Part shown: positions 26,327 to 38,700 of the stretch, piece by piece
Numbering within the stretch: position 1 is the first letter of the stretch
Layout of the letters: each line of letters opens with the position of its first letter
DNA from: Odontesthes bonariensis
Taxonomy: Eukaryota > Chordata > Actinopteri > Atheriniformes > Atherinopsidae
Assembly: GCF_027942865.1 (NCBI RefSeq)
Contig: NC_134508.1
Span: forward strand, 32,547,466-32,611,465
Reading direction: 5' to 3'
DNA length: 64,000 bases
The notes under the pieces: model-generated
What the model was told of the DNA's origin: nothing
The model's database searches: none
The model's input: the letters and a program-made list of their open reading frames with translations, nothing else
Position numbers and translations under genes: made by a program

Positions 26327-27900
26327 TTGTAGCTGGCCAGTAAATTAGAATATCATCAAATAGTTTAATTATTTCAGTAATTGTATATTGTATACTTTCC
26401 TTCCACACAGACTGATATATTTCAAGTGTTTATTAATTTTAGTTTTGATTATTATAACTGACAGCTAATGAAAACACCAAATTCAGTATCTCAGAAAATT
26501 AGAATATTTTGAAAAGGTTCAATATAGAAGACACCTGGTGCCCCACTAATCAGCTGATTAACTCAAAACACCTGCAAAGGCCTTTAAATGGTCTCTCTGT
26601 CTTGTTCTGAAGGCTACATAATCATGGGGAAGACTTCTGACTTGACAGTTGTCCAAAAGACGACCATTGACATCTTGCACAAGGAGGGCAAGACACAAAA
26701 GGTGATTGCTAAAGAGGCTGGCTGTTCGCAGAGCTCTGTGTCCAAGCACATTCATAGACAAGTGAAGGGATGGAAGAAATGTGGTAGAAAAAGTGTACAA
26801 GCTATAGGGATAACCGCACCCTGGAGAGAATTGTTAAACAAAACCCATTCAAGAATGTGGGGGAGATTCACAAAGAGTGGACTGCAGCTGGGGTCAGCGC
26901 TTCAAGAATCACCACGAAGAGATGCATGAAAGACATGAAAGGTTTCAGCTGTCGCATTGCTCATGTCAAGCCACTCTTGAACAACAGACAGCGTAAGAAG
27001 CGTCTCGCCTGGGCTAAGGACAAAAAGGACTGGACTTCTGCTGAGTGGTCCAAAGTTATGTTCTCTGATGAGAGTAAATTTTGCATTTCCTTTGGAAATC
27101 AAGGTCCCAGAGTCTGGAAGAAGAGCGGAGAAGCACAGAATCCACGTTGCATGAAGTGCAGTGTAAAGTTTCCATCGTCAGTGATGGTGTGGGGTGCCAT
27201 GTCATCTGCCGGTGTTGGCCCACTCTGTTTTCTGAGGTCCAAGGTCAATGCAGCCGTCTACCAGGAAGTTTTAGAGCACTTCATGCTTCCTGCTGCTGAC
27301 CAACTTTATGGAGATGCAGATTTCACTTTCCAACAGGACTTGGCACCTGCACACAGTGCCAAAACCACCATGGTATCCCTGTCCTTGATTGGCCAGCAAA
27401 CTCGCCTGACATTAACCCCATAGAAAATCTATGGGGTATTGTGAAGAGGAAGATGCAATACGCTAGACCCAACAATGCAGAGGAGCTGAAGGCGACTATC
27501 AGAGCAACCTGGGCTCTCATAACACCTGAGCAGTGCCACAGACTGATCGACTCCATGCCACGCCGCATTAATGCAGTAATTGAGGCAAAAGGAGCCCCGA
27601 CTAAGTATTGAGTGCTGTACATGCTCATACTTTTCATGTTCATACTTTTCAGTTGGCCAACATTTCTAAAAATCCTTTTTATTTCATTGGCCTTAAGTAA
27701 TATTCTAATTTTTTGAGATACCGAATTTGGAGTTTTCATTAGTTGTCACTTATAAATATCAAAATTAAAAGAAATAAACATTTCAGATACATCAGTCAGT
27801 GTGCAATGCATGGATATAATGTACAATTTTCACTTTTTGAATGCAATTACTGGAATAATTCAACTTTTTGATGATATTCTAATTTACTGGCCAGCACCGG
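26327..27900 (+). mobile_element. Tc1/mariner element with long IR/DR ends, flanked by TA
   Basis: Terminal inverted repeats of about 190-200 bp (26327-26514 and about 27694-27900), each carrying an outer and an inner copy of a direct repeat with core attagaatat (26342-26361 and 26495-26514, mirrored at the right end). TA dinucleotides flank both ends (26325-26326 and 27901-27902), the expected Tc1/mariner target duplication. It encloses one transposase gene, broken by two lesions. The size and structure fit fish Tc1-like IR/DR elements. It lies between copies A and B. Confidence 0.85.
26624..27611 (+). pseudogene. Tc1-like transposase, frameshifted
   Basis: Begins M-G-K-T-S-D-L-T with a paired helix-turn-helix DNA-binding start (I-A-K-E-A-G-C-S-Q-S-S-V-S). 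The frame shifts once near 26783-26800 and is again disrupted near 27365-27370, where several codons are missing. The DDE catalytic pattern is still visible: F-S-D-E-S, Q-Q-D-L-A-P-A-H, and N-P-I-E-N-L-W-G in the last frame, stop TGA at 27609-27611. It cannot make a full transposase, so this copy is not autonomous. Confidence 0.83.
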
Positions 27901-27902
27901 TA

Positions 27903-30051
27903 ATTGGGTCTTTCAAGGCGAATGCATCATAGTAGGCCTATTTGTAACATAGTGTTCAAGGCCCTGATTTTAGAAGAAACAAAAAATCCTTAACAAAAAT
28001 TCAATGAAAATTGTTTTACAGCTTCATGATTTGGTGCAACTGAAGTGTCAGGTTTTTTTTTTATTTTCACGTTTTAAGCAACTTTCAGCTAATATGTATA
28101 GAATATCTTGCTTTACAGATTTACTTTCAATTTTATACCAGTAGGTTTGTTTAAAGCTGTAAGTATGGAAATATCTGAAATCATTAGATAGTATCTGAAA
28201 GTATTACATGCAGTTGTACTTAAGGTAGATTAACATGTACATCTCTTTATCTGGATGGCCAGCCGGAAGAGTTCACAGAAAGTAACTGATGTCTTTTGCA
28301 GATATTGACTCTAGCTGGGACAACAACAAAAACGTTATTGCAAACAAATGATTACAGCCCAACCCACCAGTAGATAACTGGAAATGGATCAAACACGTTC
28401 ATGAGATGGAAAAATTGACTCTCATGTTGAGATTACATTTATTGTATGTTTTTATGTCTTCTTCTATGCAAGCAGCCAACCAACTTTGAGTGTATTTCCC
28501 TTCAAATCCCTCGTGAAACAGGGTTTTCACTTTTAACCACCAGCCACTCATTGTGTCCTTGCAATGAGTAATAACAGTGATACTCAGTTTGAGCATGATT
28601 GTGTGGGGCTATTTCAAGCCGTGCAATAAAAACTGTTGTATGGCACAGGAACTATGGGTGCTCTCCGGCATGGGAAGATGGTATGAGAAGCTCCATGTTT
28701 CTAACGACATTTTGTCAGAGGTCAGTGAAGACAGAAGCTTTGAATTCTGTGACAAAACAAGCCAACATTACACCTACAATAACTGTGTGAACTCGGGCAA
28801 CACCATACTTTTGTTAGCTTTTCGTTCATTTTTAGCTTAACTTTCATTGGAAATTTTATCAGAGGTAGTAGTCAGAGGGATTTTGTTTGTTTAAGTAGGG
28901 GAAATAAAAGCAGAGCATATTAAACCCTTACTTAAATTAGTTTTTTCTTGTTATTTTGCTGCATGAAATTGTTAAATACGATTGGCATGTGGTCACAGAC
29001 TTCTAAATGTCAAAGCATGTTACAGTAAACTTTGGCTAAAGAGCTAGGTCAATTAGAACAGGATACTGTGTGGCCACTGATAGTAAAAGTGTGTTCTGGG
29101 GCCTCACACAGGAAGATGCCTAGTTGCTTGAAAGGTAGCACGTGGTCATGCACATGAAATGTCATCGTTTATGACTTTCCATGCCCGACCTTCACTCTGA
29201 TGTGAAAGCATGCAAACACATGTTCACATTAGAAGAGACATTTGAAGCCATGTGGCAGTTGGCAAAGCAGGAGCAGTGCTCATGGATTTACAAAGCAAAG
29301 GCACAATGAATGACTCGCATTACCGCTGTGGTGACCTGAATATGACTCTAGCGAACAGACCACCTTGTATGTCTAGATATAAATGTAGGAAATTTTGTGA
29401 CATCACTGGATAAGAAGCTAAAGGGTATATATTGGAATAAAAGCTTTGGGTCTTGATGCATGTACTAAAGTTCTGGAAGAGCTTTGATTTATATATTTGT
29501 TTATTTAATATGTTTTTATAGATTTATAGGGGATTTAATAGTATTCTAATACACCAAGAAATACAGGAGGTGTTTTCAGTGTATTGTTGCCTTGGAGCAA
29601 AGATTTAGGGTCATGTTACCATTGTTATTTTGGGATGGTGTGGTACAGTTTTGTTAAGATATTTATTGTTTCCAGAGGATCGATCTGGCCTCTATTTTTT
29701 ATTTTTTTTTCTTCCAGACAGTCTTAAATATGCTGTTGTTCACCCATAGCTGAAGAAACCTAATTTGGTCTCCAAAAAAAGAAAGTCATCTCTGCATAGT
29801 TTATATAATTCAATGAACGATAACAATGGTTTTAAATGTTTTTAGAGCACTTTGTTGTACAGAGACATGACTTGTAAGGGGATCAATGACCTAACATAAG
29901 CGCAGATAGAACAGACAGTGTGATTTTTTATTTTTATTTTTATTTATTTATTTTTTTTGTTATTTTAGTTTTATGTAACGCATTGGACACTATAGATCAC
30001 AACAACCTCTTGATTCATTTAGGGTCCGGGGTTGGAATTAAGGACACAAGT
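27903..30051. other. intergenic, nothing recognised
   Basis: AT-rich spacer between the Tc1-like element and the MITE. A frame at 28577-28840 (start M-I-V-W-G-Y-F) faintly recalls a transposase block but is too weak to call. Confidence 0.5.
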
Positions 30052-30584
30052 CTAATGGCGCTTTTCCACTAGCTCGCTTCGGCTCGGCTCTGCTCGGCTC
30101 GGCGCGCTATCGCGTGTTTCCACTAGCACGCCGTACCTGCAACCGGGACGATTTTCCGTATCACCTCAGCCCTGGTTCCAAGCGGGCCGAAGCGGTACTA
30201 AAACGTGACGTCAGCCAACTGCCTTCCACTGATTGGGCGATGAGTGTCGTCACTGGAAGCGTCATAACGCGGATAATAAAAGCTAGCGTTAGCAACCGTT
30301 AGCTTACCTCCAAACGTTGTCTTTTTGAAGCTCGTAACAAAACTCTCCGGTACTTTTCAATACTGTTTTGTCTGGCGGCCAGGAGTCTTCTCTGGCTCTC
30401 TTCTCTTGCCTTCAGTGCGACAAAAAGCCACAGGGTGAGCAGCAACACGCGCAGCAACACGTGCAGCCGTGTTACGATGACCCCGCCCATGTCGAGGAGG
30501 CACGAAGTATACTCGTTTGTTATGGAAACACAACCAAACCGAACCGTGGCGAGCCGTGCCGAGCTAGTGGAAAAGCGCCATTAG
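30052..30584. mobile_element. GC-rich MITE with ~28-bp terminal inverted repeats
   Basis: The left end ctaatggcgcttttccacta is repeated inverted at the right end (tagtggaaaagcgccattag), with a few more matching bases inward (gctcggc and gccgagc). The 533-bp interior is CpG-rich, unlike the flanks. No clear target duplication. Superfamily open; PIF/Harbinger-like is a guess from the end sequence and a short basic antisense frame. Confidence 0.75.
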
Positions 30585-30751
30585 TTTTATATGCTGACGT
30601 GTCTCTAATGGAACTTTTTTTCTGTCACTCTGAAAAACTTTACCTCCTCAATGGCTTAGCTGACTTCTGGCATACCACAGGACTCGATCTTTGACTCCTT
30701 TCTGTTCTGTATTTATATGCTACTACTTGGCCTTATTCAAGACCTTAATGC

Positions 30752-31475
30752 AGACATCCCAAGTCTCCCGGAAGTTCCGGGAGTCTCCCTGATATTGATA
30801 GTTAATCACGGATACCCGCGAGTCGGATAAAATATCCCGGATTTTTTTTTTTTCAATGCGAGTGAGAGCGTGCAAGCAACACAATAACTCGTGCACCATG
30901 CGCGTTTGGACTGCGCAGGCACGAGAGAGAGAGGGGTGTGGGGAGAGGTGTGAAACCTGTGCGTATCTGTCCAAAGCGATGCTCTTTTCAACCAGCGCTC
31001 AAGGCGACTGCTTGTCAGAGGGCGCGCTGATTGGTTTAGTCAGCAAAATAAGCCAATAACGTTCGGTGTGGGAGGGCTTCGATTTACTCTCTGACAATCA
31101 CCTAAGTTACCCCTCAAAACTGTGCATCCTGCCAAATGGCAGAGGGTGAATCCTCGAGTAAAAAACGAAAATATAAGATTCATTTTACAGCAGAACATAC
31201 TAAAGTATATCCATGTGTAGTGAAGGTGAAGAATGATGACACCATGGCGAGGTGCACTGTATGCATTAGTGACTTCAGTATTGCCCACGGCGGACTTAAT
31301 GACTGTAAAACATGTGGAGGTAGGCTGAACGCGCCAACATCTGCATCTTATTTCTGTTGGTTAAATTGCTTTGAGAAGCAAAATGCTTTATTGTTGTGGC
31401 CCCAGCCAGCTAGCCAGACTACCTTCGTCAACGCCAAAATGAGGCTGGAACTCGGCTCACAGGACGCAGCAGGGG
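30752..31475 (+). mobile_element. hAT-like element fragment with zinc-finger ORF remnant
   Basis: A GC- and CpG-rich leader containing an inverted motif (tcccggaagttccggga) is followed by an ATG at 31136: M-A-E-G-E-S-S-S-K-K-R-K-Y, then C-T-V-C with S-D-F-S-I-A-H-G-G. This resembles the N-terminal BED/hAT-type zinc finger of fish hAT-like transposons. The second half of the finger (H-x-H) is lost by a frame change after D-C-K-T, and no transposase core follows. Family assignment is from memory. Confidence 0.55.
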
Positions 31476-31553
31476 GTAAGAAAATGTTCATAAATGATGT
31501 TGCTAATGTGGGATGTCATACAGCTTCATGTCAAGAGGCGAACTATCCCTTTT
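31476..31553 (+). repeat. half copy of the fold-back MITE of 54 kb
   Basis: Over about 78 bp it closely matches 54085-54162, with a few substitutions, including tgttcataaatgat, gggatgtcatacagcttcat and gaggcgaactatccct. It abuts the hAT-like fragment and extends its open frame by chance. Confidence 0.8.
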
Positions 31554-32322
31554 ATATAAAAAAAATGGTTGTAAAGAGATGTTTATCGCAATTTCTTTTC
31601 GCTTCTCAACGATTTTTGTATAGTAATGACAACAATAATGATGATAATTTGAATAATCACAACAATGATCATAATTAAAATTAAAAACAATAATAATCCT
31701 CCATTATAAAGTTGAGTTAAAATGTTTTCTAATAACATTAGGCCAGCATTTAAATTCATTCAATAATTTGATTATGACCATCTTATATGGAATTTACAAA
31801 CACTTAGTTGTATAATATATACAGTATATTAAGTAATATTATTTTGCAAATTACTTTATTTGCATAAACATTGTTATTCTAATGCTGATATAAATAAAAA
31901 CACTGCAGTGTCAAAGTATATGCTTATAGAGGTGTTTGGTGTAGATTTGAACATGGCATAGAGAGCAGTCAGCTCTATCCTGCTCAATAACTGAAGAAAA
32001 AAGCAGCTAAAAGCTTTATTATAGTCAGAAAATGTCCAAAGCAGTTGCTTCATAGAACTTCAGTTGTTCAATGAATAAATGCTTTTGGGGGTTTGCATAT
32101 TATTAAAAGTGAAAATTCCCTAGTAACGGTAAAAGCGTCCTTGAATTTGATCCCATCCTTACAAATGCTTTCAAACTTTTTTTAAACTATCAGCAGCATT
32201 TTCTTTTATTTTTATTTTTCATAATTGATTTTTCCATCCCACTTTGTTCAAACACAATAATTCACACACAAAATAAATAAACACAGATGACAACAAGTTT
32301 CTAAGTGGCAAATGCTTCCCCA

Positions 32323-32328
32323 TTTATT
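32323..32328 (-). terminator. copy B polyadenylation signal AATAAA
   Basis: AATAAA on the minus strand 45 nt after the TAG. This would give a very short 3' UTR of about 70 nt, so a more distal signal may also be used. Confidence 0.45.
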
Positions 32329-32372
32329 TAAATGGAACTGACACCTTGTGGATTCAGGTCCACTGCATCATG

Positions 32373-32793
32373 CTAATCTGAGGGAATAAGACAAGAGAAA
32401 TGTTAAAACTCATTTTTACACTAACAGAATATATGTACAAAACTGATTTTTATTTTTTACATTTACCTTTAACAACAAGTTTGGTTGAGCACTCCACTCT
32501 TCCCATAGGGCTTTCTGCAACAACAGTGTAATCCCCACTGTCCTTGGGCCCAACCTTGAGTATCAACATGGAGCAGACCCCACATGTGTTGGTGATGAAG
32601 TAATTAGTGTTGGTGTTGAGGCTGACGTTATTTCTGTACCAGGTAACATGAGGTCTAGGGTTTCCTGTCACAGCACAACTCATGTAGCATTCGTAGCTCT
32701 CTGGACTTTTGTGCATTTTTAACGGAACAGAGAATGTAGGAGGCGTCTCAAAACTGTAGCTCTTGGAGTCGGGAAGCTTCAAAGAAAACTTCT
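32373..32793 (-). CDS. igfn1: copy B exons 22-23: Ig7 and stop
   Basis: 327-nt exon 32467-32793 (P-L-K-M-H-K-S-P-E-S-Y, V-T-W-Y-R-N-N, D-S-G-D-Y-T-V-V-A-E-S) followed by five coding nucleotides at 32373-32377 giving Asp and TAG. Confidence 0.86.
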
Positions 32794-35700
32794 CTGAAAG
32801 AATACAAGAAGAAGGGTTGTCAGACATAAGGATGGATATCCTTTTAAAGGCTAAATTCAGTTTACTGCTCTGTTAAAGAACTTTCAGTCAATTCAGGATA
32901 TGCAGTAGAATTTTAAATTGATTTAAATGAATATACTGAAAGACAAACATAAAGCTAATTTGCAGCAATAAATTAACCTATCTAGTTACACATGTAAAAA
33001 CTCATAGTTTCGAGGCTCACTGAGCCATTACTTATTCCTATAGCCTATGGCTTTTTTTGGCCATTACAGCTCCCCAGAGTCTGAAATGAATTGTTTGAAT
33101 CATAATTTGCTCATTTAGTCAGACCAATGGCTCACAACCTAAAGTTACAGTTAAGCCAGGATGTATTCATACCTATGCCAAATGTTGATTAGCAGTGAAA
33201 TTTCTCTGTCATGAATATGTTTGTTCTGGCTGTTTACTGGCATAAACTAGGTGATAACTCATTGTGCTAGAGACTTAAATGACATGTTTAAACTACCCCC
33301 CTTCTTTTTTTTTTTCCAGTTAGTCTCCCAATAAAATCTCTTTTAAAATACATTGACCTTATTATTCAATATACATTTAAACTAAAATGTCCTCATGCTA
33401 ATGCATGAGTACATTACATATCTTCTGGTAATCACACAGAAAGCCTTTATTTTCAGTCATGGGAATCAATGTTATGGTTAATAAACCTTTGTCTTGCACT
33501 TGTATCCTCGACTGTCACAGAGACGATCTAGACAATAATTTAGAGACTTGAGCAGGGATTTAACAGAAAAAAAGAGTATTAATATATATACTGAAATGAT
33601 CTCTGATAACTATTGATAGCCAGGATAACTGGTGACTAAATTTTCTTTGATATTTGAATCGGCTAATTGTTTATAGCTCTGGGCTCATGTAACGGGATGC
33701 TTTAAAGTTTTTTTTGTACCTGTCAATTTTTTTTTAATATATATTTGAGCAAATAGACATGACTCCAAATGTTTTTATAGTTTCATTTTAACAAAACAAT
33801 CAAACAAATAAAAAACAATCCTCAAGGTTTAAAGAGTTGTCGACACTCTTCAGGGTGGAAAGGTTACAAAATCTTCTCTAAAGAGTTTGAACACAACTCA
33901 CCCAAATCATGTAAAACTTGTGTCAAAACAAGGGAGATTTTAGGTCATTAATACCTGCCTCAGAAGTGGGAAGCTAGCAAATAGAAGTCTAAAAGCAAAA
34001 CCTAGAACAGTCTGCGAAGTCATTTATAAAGCTGTGGGGATTGCTAAGCAACTAAAGGTATTTTCTGATGGTAATGTCACTGGTCATCCTAAAAAAACGG
34101 AACACTGTCTGGTTTATTGGAACATGTGACACTGGACAAACAAGACCCAAACAGAACTTCTCTGTTTAAATGAGGAGTTTCTGTGTATGGAAGAAGGAAA
34201 ATAGTGCATTCCTTCACGACAAAGTCTGGGAATAAAACTGGAGAAATTTTAAGGTAAACATCAGGAAATCTGTGTGTAAACTTAATCTCAAGACTAAGTA
34301 TGTTATGGAGCAAGACGGCAGGTCACAGCTCTGACAGTTGAAGTTGAAGTTTCTCTTTACAGGGGAACGAACTTGATGGATCTAATTAGTAGTTACATTT
34401 TTAGTAATTGCTGCATATAAGAGTAATGTAATGAAGGCTAAGGTTCTCATAATTGTGCAACTGACGCATATATGTAAGATGGTATAATTCTCCTTAATAG
34501 ATAAATAAGTATAACGTTCTGTCCAGTTTGTTTAATTGGTCCTCTAATTCTCTGACATCAAGCACCACTATACATATTAATTTAGGTCTCGGCTGATACC
34601 TTCTTAAACTGCTCTGGGGCTACACGTGTTAATTTGAATCACTGTTTCTGAAACTTGCCTTTCTTCTTGTTCACTTCCCAGGTTGGTGACTCAGTGGCTT
34701 CAGACATACCCATGTCATTCTTGGCGTAGATCCGAAACTTATACTGCCTTCCTGGCATGATGTTTGCGGCAGTGTACTTGTTATTGAAGAGATGGTCAGC
34801 CACCGTGTGCCAAGTGCGTTTAACCGAATCCCGCTTGGTGACCATGTAGTGCAGCCTGTCATCTTTCTTCTCGTCTGGAGATGGAGTCCATGAGACTGTC
34901 ACTGTTCCTGGCACATTCTCGTCCAGTTCCACTGGGCCTGGAGGCTTCGGGTCATCTACAGACAGGTAGGAAAAACTTTATCAGTGTGTTGTTTACATGA
35001 ATGTTGACTACATGGGGAGTGCTTACAGATTTCTACTTGACCTTGAAGCATACCTGGATTACTGAAATTGCTACAAATGCTCAAGGATCTGACAGTTGAC
35101 TGTCTTTAAAATTCAAAACAAAGCGAGTTGAACATTTTACATCATCAAACCCCCCCCCCCCCTCAAAAAAACTGAGCATATGGTAAAAGACTTCACTTTA
35201 ACTTGAGGAGTCAACTGAAAATCTCAACTTTTCCATTTGATCATTGTACCTGTGACTCTTATCTCAGCACTGGAGGTCTCCTGACCAACAAGGTTCTTGA
35301 CAATTATAGTGTAGACCCCGGTGTCATGGCGCTCTGATGAGGGGATTATTAACTGTGATGATGTGTCTGTGTTGCTCACTGTTACAGGTTTGCTCACAGG
35401 CAAGCCATCCTTTAGCCATTTTATATCTGGGACTGGAGAGGCCTGTCAACAGTGGACATACAAAGTTAAGATGTAGGTTTATGAGTTATTTTGTCAAGCA
35501 ACACAAAATTGTCTGATCTTTATGCATAAGGTTGGCTGTGAGAATAAGTGCTAACGTGGCACAATCAGTATTTAACCAAATTAGAAAACAGATTTTAGTG
35601 CTTTAGTTCGGATCCAGTGCCGGAGATGCTGGTTGAAAGGTTTTCCCGCTTGTTCCCTGAATAAGATGTTATAAGTAACAGAATAAGCATTGGAGCACTC

Positions 35701-38700
35701 AACCCTGCATGTAAACCAAACGCATGCAAAGTTAACAGTTGGCCATTAGCGGCTTGCCCAAAGTCAAATGATAAACCGTGACTGTATTTCTCTTAAACAT
35801 TCAAACACTGCAGCGTGCAACACATGCTGAAAGGAGGAGACAACTGTTGAGACTGACCATTAATGACAGCAGCCTTTCCTCAGGTTAGTAATGAAACCTT
35901 ATAATTGTAAGTTATGTTGTCTAAACTTTCAGGCATGTAAACTACCTTTCAAGTGTTGAGCCAGCCCTCGTTTCTTTATATTTTCTTGTGATCTTTTAAA
36001 TTTCTCTTGAGCAGTAGTTCTCCTGGATAAGGTTAAGTTTTTCACTGAACGTTGGCTGCTTTTTCATTCATTTTCAGTCCTAGTACCCGACCTTGCAGGT
36101 AAATTCTTTTTATTTATTTATTTTTATTAACATTGACTTATAAACCATGAATCATTCAAGCTTAAAAAAATACCATCAAAGAGGGTTTTCTATTGTGTGT
36201 GACAAGCAGTTTGTTTGTAGTTGTATTTTCCTGAGGATTGAAAGTGGAGTTTGTATGCAACCAATCCAAAATATATTTTCACATTATCATAACTTTAAGT
36301 GTTATTCATAGTTGATGATTTTAGTTAGGTTTGGATTAACATGTATATATAACAACAATTATAAATTATAATATGTAATTTCTGGCAGGTTCTAGCAGGT
36401 ATTTATCTCAGCGATTTTATTTAAAAAAAAAAAGAAAAAAAGGTCATTAATGTAATCAACTGTTTTACACATTTATGCAACAGACACTGTCATCTTTTTA
36501 AAAGTATCGTCTATGCAAAGATTACCCAACCTTATTTATATAAGACGTTATATTTGACACCTCAGTTGAATGTTGTTAATGCTCAAATGTTTTAGTATTA
36601 GTGCGGTACTGAACCTTAAAGTTGATGTTGATACGGGTAGAGTTCCCAGCTTTCACTACCACAAAGGTCTTCATTTTTTTGTCGGTGAATTGAGGTCTCA
36701 CTGTGATGATAAAAGAATAGTTCTAGTCAGGCATAATCAGAAAGGAGTTATGAAATGAAGAAGTGCATAACTTCCAAAGACTCACCTGGAGGAGGCATTG
36801 CAATGATGTAGTTGTCTAACTCTTGAGGTTCACCATTTCCACCCTCATTTGTGGCTACAACTCTGACCCAGTACATGGCCATAGACTTCAAACCCACAAT
36901 AGTAAAGGAGTTCATAATGATGGGATTGGAGTTACAACGACCCCATTCAGGACTTTCTGCTGGTCTAAGCTCCACAAAGTAACCTTTGGCCTCATCTTGG
37001 ACCCCTTCCTCCTCTATAGGTTTAGTCCAGCCCAGTGACAAATTGGTATATGTAGAGTCTGTCACCTTCAGGTCAATAACTTTACCAGGAGGTTCTAAGA
37101 ACGTGAACAATATGGCAGTTATACATCAAGGTATGAACATCGAATATTAATAATACAACTTTATCAACTTAATACTCACTTTTCGGATCTCTTGCAATCA
37201 CAAATTCGGAAGGTGTACTTGGCTCTCCGGCACCAGACATGTTTATAGCTGAAACTCTGAATTCATACTCAATACCTTCAACAACATCCTTCACTGCATA
37301 CTGTTTTCCTGTTGGCATGATAACACGTCACTTGGCAATGTCTCCTGTGTTCAAACATTAAACATATTTGTTAAATATGGCAAGATTAGAATGGCCAAAC
37401 CTTTAATGGGCTCATCAGGCGGGTTGATCATGCCCCACAGATTACTGCCTTTCTTGCGTTTTTCCACGTTGTATCCCAGAATATTTGTTCCTCCAGTATT
37501 AGCAGGTGGAGTCCAAGCGAGATTGATACAGTCTTTGAAAGCGCTGACAATTTTTGGTGTAGATGGAGCTCCAGGGTACGCTAAAAGAGACACCACATAT
37601 AAAATACTGTCGCATATAAAGTCTTTCTCAATGCTGTATTTCGGACCTCTAAGAGGACTCACCCTTTGTCCCTGCCTGGATGTCGTCAGTCTCCATCATG
37701 TCACTGACACCTTGATCAGTTTCAGCCCTGATGTGGTAGCAGTATTTTCTGCCATGATCCACATCAATGTCCCGATATTTAGGCTCTGGGCCAATCTTAC
37801 CCAGCTTCTTCCAGCTGTTGCGTCCAATTTGCTGACGCTCCAGTATGTAGTCGGTGATAGGTGAACCTCCATTGTTTTTGGGAGGCCTCCACTTGAACTC
37901 GATGCAAGAGGCTGAACTTTCAATGATGTCTGCAGGTCCAAGGGGTACTGTTGGTTTATCTGTGGTAAAAGCAAAAAAAAAACAAAAAAACAAAAGACTG
38001 TGATTATCCTCTTTTTTTTAAATCATTTAATTTAATACACTGACTTGTTTAGATTAACACGTGCAGCCTTGAAAATGCTTTGGACAAACCTTACCTAGTA
38101 TAACAAGTTCTGTGATGGCCTCAATTGTTCCACATTCATTTTTAATCTTAATCTTGATTTCTCCACTTATTCTACGTTGGCACTTGGTTAAAAGCAGACG
38201 GGTGTGTGTGGACGACTTCTCAATCTTGATATTTGTATCCTCCACCAGCTCTTCACCGTCATTGTACCACTGGATTTTCATGGGTTCACGGCCAACAAAT
38301 GAAAGCTTGAATGCTGCATCTTTTCCAGTTTTGATCCTAATGGGTTTCTTGAACTCGTCAAGGTCTTCAAGGTTGATTCTTGGGGGATCTAGTAGGGGAG
38401 TAAATTATAAAATAATTCTAAAAACAATACTTTCAAACTGAGATAATGAGAATATTTTCTGTCACTTTTTTAACTTGGCTGAACTTTTTCTTTGCTTGAG
38501 TTGGCAACCTCGAATCAAATCTTATTACATTACCTTCAACATTTAAAACGCCTTCGGTTTTACGCCCGTCAGCTTCACATCTGTACTTTCCAGTATCATC
38601 TTCTTTGCAGTTTTTGATTATGAGTTTGCGATTAAACCCATCTTTGATGATACAGACGTCATCTGTGGCTGTTATCTGAAATGCATGCAGCCAAATGTAA

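Noticed and set aside
28577..28840. Frame with M-I-V-W-G-Y-F, reminiscent of a Tc1 block
   Set aside because: Only a few residues match and neighbouring blocks and ends are missing.
30299..30490. Basic minus-strand frame inside the MITE (Leu/Arg rich)
   Set aside because: Could be a scrap of a Harbinger-type protein, but too short and without motif to call a gene.
31136..31678. 180-codon frame as an intact zinc-finger gene
   Set aside because: Only the first ~60 codons resemble a hAT-type finger; the finger is cut by a frame change and the later part reads through half a MITE and low-complexity DNA.
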